The notes below the pieces were generated by a model that did not search any database, was not told the origin of the DNA, and saw nothing but the letters and a program-made list of their open reading frames with translations. Source: Eubacteriales Family XIII. Incertae Sedis bacterium (GTDB lineage: Bacteria; Bacillota; Clostridia; Peptostreptococcales; Anaerovoracaceae). From it: 20,717 bases of DNA. The stretch spans positions 1 through 20,717 of the forward strand of contig JAITEX010000018.1 in assembly GCA_031281765.1 (NCBI GenBank), read 5' to 3'. The position numbers were made by a program, and so were the translations under genes. Of the stretch, positions 1 through 6,980 are shown in pieces (positions within the stretch are counted from its first letter, which is position 1; each line of letters begins with the position of its first letter).

Positions 1-1544
1 ACCATGCCCGCGACGCGCACGGGGACGCCCATCGCCTCCGTTACCTGCAAGGCCGCGTGTACATGCCCCTTGCCGCCGTCTATCAGTATAATATCGGGCG
101 AAATATCAAACCCCGCCGACCCTTCCTGCGCGCGGCGTAGCCGCCGGTATAACACTTCCTGCATAGCGGCGTAGTCATCGCCCTTGATGTTTTCGGAGCG
201 GATACGGAACCGGCGGTAGGCGCTCTTCCGCGGCTTTGAACCGACGAATACCACCATGGCGCCCACACTGTCGGCGCCGCCCGTATGTGAGATGTCATAG
301 GCTTCGATGCGCGGCGCCGGAATATCCTCCGGCGTCCCCCCTCCGGACGCGTCCGGAAGTCCGAACACGTCAAACAATTCCTTTGACAGCGTCTGTTCTT
401 TCTCGCGCCCGCGCGCCGCGAGGTCGGCCATCAGCTTCGTGGTTTCGCTCACATCATTCAACGCGAGTTTCAGCAGCGCCCGCTTCTCCCCGCGCGCAGG
501 AACCTCTATCTTCACCGTATGGCCGGAATTATCCGCGAGCATTTCCGCAAGCAGCCCCGTATCCGGTATCTGCTGTTCAAGCAGTATCTCCTTCGGCGCC
601 GACGCCCGGTCTATATAGTATTGCAGCATAAAAGCGGAGACGATTTCCTCTTTTGTGGAGGATGGCGGCGCGTCGAGATGATGTATCTCGCGTCCCGAAA
701 GCCGGCCTTCCCGTACGAAAAAGACCGTGACCTGCGCCGCCGCCGTCTCGCCTTCCTTTGGCTCTGCGGGCAGCGCTGCCAGCACGATGTCCATATTCCC
801 GGACGACAGCAGATCCACGCGCTGCTTCTCGATGACGGACTGCGCCGCCGCGAGCATATCGCGCAGATAGGCCGCTTTTTCAAATTCCATCGCGTTCGCC
901 GCCTCCGTCATACGGCGCTTCAGCAAATCTATCGTCTCCTTATTGCGGCCTTTCAGAAACGCGATAACGCTCTCAATATCCCGCATATATTCATCGTGGT
1001 CGGCCGCGCCGGAGCAGAGGCAACGGCATTTCCCGATATGGCCGTACATACACGGCCGCGCGCCGTCCGGGAATTTCGCGGTCCGGCAGCGCTTCAAACG
1101 ATAGACGTCACGCAGCAGTTCTATCATGCGGTTGACGGACTTGACGTCCGCGTACGGGCCGAAGTATTTGCTGCCGTCATTTTTCAGCACGCGCGTTTTC
1201 TCGATGCGCGGCCATTCCTCCTGCAGCGTTATTTTGATATAGGGATAGGTCTTGCCGTCGCGCAGCATGACATTGTAGCGCGGCATATACTTTTTGATAA
1301 GCGTGTTTTCGAGGATGAGCGCTTCCATTTCGGTGCGCGTCACGATGGTTTCAAACTCCGCGATATGGCTCGCGAGGGCCGCCGTTTTCATATCGAAACG
1401 CGACTGTGAGCGGAAGTACTGCCGTACGCGTTTGCGCAGGGACGCGGCCTTTCCGACATAAATCACTTCGCCGCAGTCGTCCTTGTGGAGATAGACCCCC
1501 GGTTTGTCCGGGAGTTTTTTCAGATTGTCCTCTATATCAAACAT
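1..1544 (-). CDS. uvrC: UvrABC excinuclease subunit C (3' end outside window)
   Basis: UvrC makes the two incisions around bulky DNA lesions after UvrA and UvrB have located and verified them. The visible 514 codons read in one open frame and cover most of a protein that is usually about 600 residues. In order they show an N-terminal GIY-YIG nuclease (GVY and YVGKA, residues 16-33), a cysteine-rich stretch around residue 155 of the kind that binds an Fe-S cluster in UvrC, a UVR-type UvrB-contact helix (EFEKAAYLRD, about residues 215-225), and an RNase H-like nuclease with DISH (Asp417) and IDGGKGH (Asp489). The catalytic His and the helix-hairpin-helix domain would lie beyond the window. The ATG at 1544 overlaps the end of the upstream lipoprotein gene by 8 bp (ATGTTTGA). 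The ribosome site is poor (GGA only), so translational coupling to the upstream gene is likely. Confidence 0.96.
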   Translation of the reverse strand, partial: MFDIEDNLKKLPDKPGVYLHKDDCGEVIYVGKAASLRKRVRQYFRSQSRFDMKTAALASHIAEFETIVTRTEMEALILENTLIKKYMPRYNVMLRDGKTYPYIKITLQEEWPRIEKTRVLKNDGSKYFGPYADVKSVNRMIELLRDVYRLKRCRTAKFPDGARPCMYGHIGKCRCLCSGAADHDEYMRDIESVIAFLKGRNKETIDLLKRRMTEAANAMEFEKAAYLRDMLAAAQSVIEKQRVDLLSSGNMDIVLAALPAEPKEGETAAAQVTVFFVREGRLSGREIHHLDAPPSSTKEEIVSAFMLQYYIDRASAPKEILLEQQIPDTGLLAEMLADNSGHTVKIEVPARGEKRALLKLALNDVSETTKLMADLAARGREKEQTLSKELFDVFGLPDASGGGTPEDIPAPRIEAYDISHTGGADSVGAMVVFVGSKPRKSAYRRFRIRSENIKGDDYAAMQEVLYRRLRRAQEGSAGFDISPDIILIDGGKGHVHAALQVTEAMGVPVRVAGM

Positions 1545-2895
1545 CGTTCCAGATGAGCGCGAGCAGTTCCGCCAGTTGGGCACGCTTCACATCATCCCAC
1601 ACGGAGTCTTCCAATAATAACCGGAAGGATTCATCCTCATACAACGTTTCGTTGAATTTTTCGACCCGCTCCGTTTCCGCGGGAAAATCCCGGGCTTCGC
1701 CGCGCTGCCGGAATTCGCGCATCGACATTTCCGCCGCGCTGCCGGTTGTAAGAGAGCGGAGCGCAAACCACCGGATGAAAGCAAGGGCTGCCGCCTTTTC
1801 CTCGTCCGGCGCGTCCGCGTTCACATACATGAGGTTCGTGCTGCGCATAAGCAAACGGTTCGCCATCTCCGGGCGATTCGTCTTTAGCGGAAGCATAATG
1901 GTGTTTTCCGCCTTATCCGCGTTCAGCCTCGCAAGCCCGTCAAGTTCTTCGCTGTCCACCGGGTAAAACGCCGCCTTGTCCGCCGCAAATATTTCCGTAG
2001 CGTTCTGCAGGGAATACTTCTCCTCGTTCAAAAAGTCCGTGCCGCGTATGCCCGCGGCAAACCGCCCGGCGAGCTTCGACGTCAACTCGTCCAACGCGGA
2101 CGCGTACGCGCTCAGGCTTGTTTGCACCTCAACGGCGTCCGCTCCCGCTTCCGCGATTTGTTCCCTGTCCTGACCCGCAAAGCTGACATCATTAAGCCGC
2201 TTCGTAATCGACGCGGGATCCGCCCCCGCCACAGCATAGACGCCGTTCAGCTTCGACGTAAATTCACCTTTTTTCGCCGGAAGGGCGTAGGTGTTCCCGT
2301 TCAGGGTATAGTTCGCCGCTGTCCCGTTTTTTATATACGCGTCGAGAGCCGCGGTAAAAACCACCCATTCCTCGTAGCCGGCATTTCTCATATCGGACAC
2401 ATACCGGACTTCGTTCACTCCCGCCGCAAGCTCGGTTAGCAGCCTTTTGTCGCAGAGCAGCCCGAAGCCCGCGACGCTCCACGGGAACCCGCTCCCGTCG
2501 ACGCCCGCTATATCCGCCTCCGCCGCCATATCAAACACATAGCCTTCTTCCGCGAACTGCCCGGTATCAATATCCCCCGGAAGCACATACAGGGCCGGCG
2601 GTTCGTCCGACCGTAACTGCCGGCGTACGGAGCGTTCGCTCCCCTCATCCAAAACCGCGTTGACTTTAACGCCGGTTTCCTCTTCGTATGCGGACAGCGT
2701 TTCCGCAATAGCGATGCCGTCATCCTCATTGCCGAAGTACGCTGTAAACGTGTAATCGTCCGTGCCGGACTCTTCGGAAACGGCATCCGGACTCTTTGTT
2801 TCGCCTTTCCTGCCGCCGGTATCCGCGCACGCCGAGAGCGCCGCCACCGGCAATACCAATGCGAGCAGTATCGCAATTCCCTTGTAAAATTTCAT
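1537..2895 (-). CDS. Extracellular solute-binding lipoprotein, orphan
   Basis: Predicted membrane-anchored substrate-binding protein of the ABC-transporter type, 452 residues. The N-terminus has a basic start, a hydrophobic stretch and a lipobox (Leu-Ser-Ala-Cys, Cys23), followed by an Asp/Glu/Lys/Ser-rich linker. The mature part resembles family 1 (carbohydrate-type) binding proteins: an early beta strand (TFTAYFG), a segment FETLSAYEEETGVKVN-like in pattern, a YEEWVVFTAAL helix, and later an AFYPVDSEEL strand followed by MLPLKTN. The ligand cannot be read from sequence. No permease or ATPase gene lies nearby; the gene sits directly after dacF (stop TAG immediately followed by this ATG) and overlaps uvrC by 8 bp. 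No strong ribosome site is visible, so translation is probably coupled to dacF. It could instead be a lipoprotein with a binding-protein fold used for signalling or envelope work. Confidence 0.8.
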   Translation of the reverse strand: MKFYKGIAILLALVLPVAALSACADTGGRKGETKSPDAVSEESGTDDYTFTAYFGNEDDGIAIAETLSAYEEETGVKVNAVLDEGSERSVRRQLRSDEPPALYVLPGDIDTGQFAEEGYVFDMAAEADIAGVDGSGFPWSVAGFGLLCDKRLLTELAAGVNEVRYVSDMRNAGYEEWVVFTAALDAYIKNGTAANYTLNGNTYALPAKKGEFTSKLNGVYAVAGADPASITKRLNDVSFAGQDREQIAEAGADAVEVQTSLSAYASALDELTSKLAGRFAAGIRGTDFLNEEKYSLQNATEIFAADKAAFYPVDSEELDGLARLNADKAENTIMLPLKTNRPEMANRLLMRSTNLMYVNADAPDEEKAAALAFIRWFALRSLTTGSAAEMSMREFRQRGEARDFPAETERVEKFNETLYEDESFRLLLEDSVWDDVKRAQLAELLALIWNDV

Positions 2896-4263
2896 CTATT
2901 TCAGCTTTCTGATTCGTTTTACCTCACGCGAAGTATAGCCGGGTATCCCGTAAAAATTCTTCGCGTTCTTCCTCCTGCGCCGCCTCACCGCGGACGCAAT
3001 AACAGAGTAAATGAGCCAAAGCGCAAATATCGCCACGATGCCGATAATGATTTTGATAACGACTGTCGCGATCTTGCCCGCGCTCTTGAACGCCGACCGT
3101 ATGCCGGCGGCCTTCACCTCCTCGGCAGCCGTAAGCTTCACGCTGCCGACTTCTCTATCCTTATAATACACTACCGCCGTACCGAGGTCATCGCCTTTTT
3201 TCAGCGGCGCATTTACGGATTTCTCCGCGCGTACTTCTATTTTTATCTCGTCGCCCGCGTCGCTTGCCGAAGTCAGGGCGGAAACATCACTGTCCGACAG
3301 CGCTTTCACCCTGTCAAGCTTTCCGTTTGATACCGTGACTTCGGACATGACCTGCCCTTTTTCAATGACTTTTGTCATCACAAAATTGCGGAACCCGTAT
3401 TCGAACAGCTCTTCCGTATCCGCGTATTCGAGATCCTTCTTTGCGCCGAGCACGATAGAGATAAGCTCTCTGCCGTCCCGTTCAGCGGCCGCGGCAAGGC
3501 AATAACCGGCGTTGTCCGTATGCCCCGTCTTGACGCCCAAAGCGCCATCAAACTTGATTGCGCGCTTTTCCTTGTATACGGATATTTCCTCTTTGCTGGA
3601 AAACAGCTTATTGGTATTTTTCAGCTTCCGCGCTTCACTCTTGTTCGTTTCGGCTATCTCGTATTCAGCGGTCCCTACAATCTTCCGGAGTTCTTTATTC
3701 TCCATGATAACCTGCGCCAGAACAGCCATATCACGCGCCGTCGTATAGTGGTTGTCATCGTCAAACCCGTGCGGATTTACGAAATTTGTGTTATCCATGC
3801 CGAGCGCGGCGGCCTTCGCGTTCATGGTTTCCGCGAATTTTTCGACGCTGCCGTCCATAGCTTTGGCGAGCGCCACTGCCGCGTCATTCGCGGACGGCAA
3901 CATCAAGCCGTAGAGCATATCCTCTACGGTAAGCTCCTCGCCCTCTTTCAGCGCCATATTCGAACCCTTAGGCGCCGTATCCGCGGCTTCCTTGTCCGCC
4001 GTCACAACCTGCTCCGGTTCCATATTCTCGATGGTAAGCAGCGCCGTCATCATCTTCGTGAGCGACGCCTCCGCCATCGGCGTGTCGGCGTCCTTCTCAA
4101 AGAGCGCCTGCCCCGTACCCGCGTCAACCACGATGGCCGCGTCAGCGGTAATCTCGGGATCCCGCGCGTAATCCGGCTCGGCATAAACTGCCGTTAAGGC
4201 CGTCTGCGGGAACCACACCGTAATGACCGCTATTATTGTTGTTATTAATAGAAGCCGCTTCAT
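2896..4263 (-). CDS. dacF: D-alanyl-D-alanine carboxypeptidase (DacF/PBP5 type)
   Basis: Low-molecular-weight penicillin-binding protein that trims the terminal D-Ala from peptidoglycan pentapeptides outside the membrane. The 455 residues start with a signal peptide (about residues 1-28). All three active-site motifs of the S11 peptidase family are present and correctly spaced: SLTK at 67-70, SAN at 124-126 and KTG at 245-247. A PBP5-type C-terminal beta domain follows (about 295-385). The C-terminus is not the usual amphipathic helix: it has a clear hydrophobic membrane span (about 398-425) and a strongly basic tail of about 30 residues. The gene lies 30 bp after apgM and its stop touches the start codon of the lipoprotein gene, so all are probably cotranscribed. 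The ribosome site is weak. The exact paralog name (DacA, DacB or DacF) is not certain. Confidence 0.92.
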   Translation of the reverse strand: MKRLLLITTIIAVITVWFPQTALTAVYAEPDYARDPEITADAAIVVDAGTGQALFEKDADTPMAEASLTKMMTALLTIENMEPEQVVTADKEAADTAPKGSNMALKEGEELTVEDMLYGLMLPSANDAAVALAKAMDGSVEKFAETMNAKAAALGMDNTNFVNPHGFDDDNHYTTARDMAVLAQVIMENKELRKIVGTAEYEIAETNKSEARKLKNTNKLFSSKEEISVYKEKRAIKFDGALGVKTGHTDNAGYCLAAAAERDGRELISIVLGAKKDLEYADTEELFEYGFRNFVMTKVIEKGQVMSEVTVSNGKLDRVKALSDSDVSALTSASDAGDEIKIEVRAEKSVNAPLKKGDDLGTAVVYYKDREVGSVKLTAAEEVKAAGIRSAFKSAGKIATVVIKIIIGIVAIFALWLIYSVIASAVRRRRRKNAKNFYGIPGYTSREVKRIRKLK

Positions 4264-4293
4264 ATACTCTGTTTCTTCTTACCGCTCTATCCC

Positions 4294-5568
4294 TTATATT
4301 TCCGTGAAGAAATACTCCGCAAGCTCCGCGCCCGAGTCGAACAGCCGCCCCGGGATACCGGCCTCTTCCGTGAACGCGCCGTCGCCGTTGTCCCGTTCTT
4401 CCGCGCTGTCGAACAGCACATAGGGGACCGGTTCGGCGGTATGCGTACGCAGCGATACCGGCGTGGGGTGGTCCGGGACCACGAGTATGCGGAAACGTTC
4501 GCCGCTCTCGCGCAGCCACGCGAGTACGGGAGCGAGAATCTCCGCGTCTATGCGCTCAAGCGATTCTATCTTTTCGCCACGCTTGCCCTGATGGGAACAT
4601 TCGTCCGGCGCCTCGACGTGGACATAGACGAAGCTGCGGCCTTTTTTAAATTCCTCTATCGCGGCCGCGCCCTTGCCGGTATAGTTCGTGTCGAGCATCC
4701 CCGTGGCTCCGGGTACCGTTATTACCTCAAGCCCCGCGCAGATACCGATACCCTTGATAAGGTCCTGGGCCGACACGATGCTACCGTCGATCCCGAATTT
4801 CTTCTTGAAGGATTCGAGAGCCGGCTTCTTGCCCTGGCCCCATATCCATATTGAATTGCCCGGGTTCAGCCCCCGGCGTACGCGGTCTTTGTTTATTTCA
4901 TGGTCTTTCAGTATGTCGTAGCTCTTTATCATGAAATCGCGAAGGAACCCGCTGCCTTCGCCCTGCGGCAGGTAATCGCCGATGCGCCGCTCGAGAATGT
5001 CGTGCGGCGGCGTCAATTTATAGCCGGAAGCCTCGTTTGATACGTCCCCGATTCCCGTATCGGTCCTGTCGCCGACACCGACAATCAGGGCGTGCCGGTA
5101 ACTGACGCCGGGATAAAAAGCAACCCGCCCCTTGTTTGCCGCAAGCCCCGAACCGAGTTCCCTGTCCACAGCCTCGATAAGCTCCTTCGCCTCTTCGTTC
5201 GTGATTTCGCCGGAACTGTGGTCGATGATAATACGGTCCTCGTAGGCAGTGTCAGGATCGCCCGCAAGCGTCACGAGGTTTGTCCGGAACGCTACGTCCG
5301 TATCCGCCATATCGATGCCGATGCTGACCGCTTCAAGCGGCGAGCGCCCGGTCAGGTTCGTCACGGGATCGTACCCCATTACCGCGAGGTTCGCGGCGTC
5401 GCTTCCGGGCGCAATGCCGTCCGGGATGGTCCGCACTAAGCCGGTCAGCCCACGCGCGGCCAATCCGTTTGCCGCGGGCATATGAGCTTCTTCAAGGGGG
5501 GTTTTTCCGTTTTCGCCTTCGCCGATATTATCGGCGGCGCCGTCCGGTACGAGTATTAGATATTTCAT
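4294..5568 (-). CDS. apgM: Cofactor-independent phosphoglycerate mutase, archaeal type (aPGAM)
   Basis: Interconverts 3-phosphoglycerate and 2-phosphoglycerate in glycolysis and gluconeogenesis without 2,3-bisphosphoglycerate, in the cytoplasm. It belongs to the alkaline-phosphatase-like metalloenzymes. The 424-residue protein begins MKYLILVPDGAAD, whose Asp9 is a metal ligand in the family. The nucleophile motif PGSDAAN follows (Ser56, then MGYDP at 64-68). C-terminal metal-site segments are HVEAPDECSHQG and VVPDHPTP with a later RTHTAEPVPY. It is the ApgM family, not the longer bacterial GpmI. The start is supported by a strong ribosome site (GAGGAGG, 7 nt before the ATG). It is first in the unit with dacF, the lipoprotein and uvrC, and divergent from serA, which draws on the same 3-phosphoglycerate. 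Confidence 0.94.
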   Translation of the reverse strand: MKYLILVPDGAADNIGEGENGKTPLEEAHMPAANGLAARGLTGLVRTIPDGIAPGSDAANLAVMGYDPVTNLTGRSPLEAVSIGIDMADTDVAFRTNLVTLAGDPDTAYEDRIIIDHSSGEITNEEAKELIEAVDRELGSGLAANKGRVAFYPGVSYRHALIVGVGDRTDTGIGDVSNEASGYKLTPPHDILERRIGDYLPQGEGSGFLRDFMIKSYDILKDHEINKDRVRRGLNPGNSIWIWGQGKKPALESFKKKFGIDGSIVSAQDLIKGIGICAGLEVITVPGATGMLDTNYTGKGAAAIEEFKKGRSFVYVHVEAPDECSHQGKRGEKIESLERIDAEILAPVLAWLRESGERFRILVVPDHPTPVSLRTHTAEPVPYVLFDSAEERDNGDGAFTEEAGIPGRLFDSGAELAEYFFTEI

Positions 5569-5612
5569 GTAGTAGCCTCCTCAAATTTCTTCATAACATA
5601 TGATAAACGGCA

Positions 5613-5692
5613 ACACCGGCTGAGCCGATGTGTTTCTGTAGCCGTAACTTTCGGGATATAGGTGAAATCCGCGTCTTTTGACATCGAGCGGA
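5613..5692 (-). other. Possible structured 5' leader of apgM
   Basis: If transcription starts at the extended -10 box near 5731-5739, apgM has an untranslated leader of about 155 nt. Two hairpins are visible in that RNA. One uses 5613-5631: eight pairs, one of them G-U, closing a 3-nt loop. The other uses 5668-5692: outer stem TCCGC/GCGGA, inner stem GTC/GAC, AAAA loop and a 5-nt bulge. A CCGATG at 5700-5695 could pair with the CATCGG that forms half of the first hairpin, so alternative folds are possible. The first hairpin folds better in the minus-strand RNA because it needs the G-U pair. I do not recognise a known riboswitch class. Confidence 0.35.
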
Positions 5693-5730
5693 GTCATCGG
5701 AAACCATAGCGCCGCGCCGCTCTGCAAAAT

Positions 5731-5739
5731 AGTATATCA
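5731..5739 (-). promoter_or_regulatory. Extended -10 promoter for apgM unit
   Basis: On the minus strand TGATATACT gives a TG-N extended -10 with a five-of-six -10 hexamer. The -35 position (ATGAAT at 5759-5754, 17-bp spacer) is weak, which is usual for extended -10 promoters. The predicted transcript starts near 5724 and would drive apgM, dacF, the lipoprotein and uvrC. Confidence 0.5.
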
Positions 5740-5764
5740 TAGTCATCCGGAATATTCATCAAGA

Positions 5765-5773
5765 TGGTATAAT
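5765..5773 (+). promoter_or_regulatory. Extended -10 promoter for serA
   Basis: TGGTATAAT carries a perfect TATAAT (5768-5773) preceded by the TG extension. No convincing -35 lies 16-18 bp upstream. The predicted start near 5780 gives a leader of about 46 nt containing the strong AAAGGAG ribosome site at 5814-5820. Confidence 0.6.
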
Positions 5774-5825
5774 GTATACTTAACTTACCGAGACCACGCT
5801 ACGAGAGACGCGCAAAGGAGCCACC

Positions 5826-6977
5826 GTGTACAAAATTGCTTCACTGAACAAAATTTCCCCCCGGGGAACAAACTTATTTACGGATTCGTATGTAAAGACG
5901 GAAAAGCCGGAGGAGGCGAACGCCATTCTCGTGCGCAGCCATGATATGCGCGCGATGGATTTCGGCGAAGGCCTGATTGCGATAGCGCGCGCCGGCGCCG
6001 GTACGAACAATATACCCGTAAAAAAGTGTTCCGAACAGGGCATCGTCGTCTTTAATACGCCGGGCGCGAACGCGAACGCGGTCAAAGAGCTCGTGCTCGC
6101 CGCCATGCTCATGTCATCGAGAAATGTGATTGACGCCGTTGAGTGGGTGTCTTCCCTGCACTCGACAGGCGATAATGTGGAAAAATATAAGTCCCGGTTT
6201 GCGGGCGAGGAAATCCGCGGCAAAACGCTCGCCGTGATCGGCCTCGGCTATATCGGCGTGATGGTGGCGAACGCGGCCAAGGACCTCGGCATGACGGTCG
6301 TCGGGTACGACCCGTATATTTCCGTACAGAACGCGCACGACCTCTCGCCGTCCGTCCGGCTCTATGAGTCGCTTCCGACCCTGCTGCCGCACTGTGACTT
6401 CGTCACGATACACGTACCCGCGAGCGATAAGACAAACGGCATGTTTGATTACGAAGTGATAAGCGCGATGAAGAACAAGGCCACGCTGCTGAATTTTTCG
6501 CGCGATTCCCTCATCGTAAGCGCGGACGTGAAGCGCGCGCTTGCCGAGAAGAAGCTGAAACGCTATATCTCCGACTTCCCGACCGACGAACTGCTCGGTA
6601 CGGACGGGGCCATCCTTATCCCGCACCTTGGGGCGTCCACAAAGGAGTCCGAGGAAAACTGCGCGGTGATGGCCGTGCGCCAGGTGATGAACTATCTCGA
6701 ACACGGCATTATCGAAAACTCCGTGAATTTCCCGGATACGACGCCGGGCCCGAAGTCGGCCGTCAGCCGCATCTGCGTGCTGAACCGGAATATCCCGTCG
6801 ATGCTCGGGAAAATCACGGGCGTACTCGCCGAGATGAACGTCAATATCAGCAAGCTTATCAACAAGAGCAAGGGCGACAACGCCTATACGATTATCGACG
6901 TGGACAATGAGCAAAGCGAAGCCGACATCAGAAAAGCGTTCAGCTTCGAGGGCATCATCAGCGTCCGGGTTCTGTAA
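5826..6977 (+). CDS. serA: D-3-phosphoglycerate dehydrogenase, short ACT-domain form
   Basis: Catalyses the first step of serine synthesis, oxidising 3-phosphoglycerate to 3-phosphohydroxypyruvate with NAD. The 383-residue protein has the 2-hydroxyacid dehydrogenase layout. The NAD-binding Rossmann motif is GLGYIG (139-144). Candidate catalytic residues are Arg226 in NFSRDS, an acidic residue in DFPTDELL (about 254-255) and His267 in PHLGAST. A C-terminal ACT domain (about 315-383) suggests serine feedback control. The NFSRD version replaces the usual ARGG, as in a known anaerobe-type SerA subgroup. The GTG start is fixed by AAAGGAG five bases upstream. No serC or serB is adjacent in the window. 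Its stop lies 3 bp from the stop of the convergent phosphoglucomutase gene. Confidence 0.92.
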   Translation: MYKIASLNKISPRGTNLFTDSYVKTEKPEEANAILVRSHDMRAMDFGEGLIAIARAGAGTNNIPVKKCSEQGIVVFNTPGANANAVKELVLAAMLMSSRNVIDAVEWVSSLHSTGDNVEKYKSRFAGEEIRGKTLAVIGLGYIGVMVANAAKDLGMTVVGYDPYISVQNAHDLSPSVRLYESLPTLLPHCDFVTIHVPASDKTNGMFDYEVISAMKNKATLLNFSRDSLIVSADVKRALAEKKLKRYISDFPTDELLGTDGAILIPHLGASTKESEENCAVMAVRQVMNYLEHGIIENSVNFPDTTPGPKSAVSRICVLNRNIPSMLGKITGVLAEMNVNISKLINKSKGDNAYTIIDVDNEQSEADIRKAFSFEGIISVRVL

Positions 6978-6980
6978 CCT

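Noticed and set aside
519..1409. Plus-strand open frame (296 codons) opposite uvrC
   Set aside because: Antisense shadow; uvrC motifs on the other strand are clear.
5678..5683. Perfect TTGACA on the plus strand in the apgM/serA gap
   Set aside because: No -10 hexamer lies at 15-19 bp spacing downstream; the TATAAT at 5768 is too far away.
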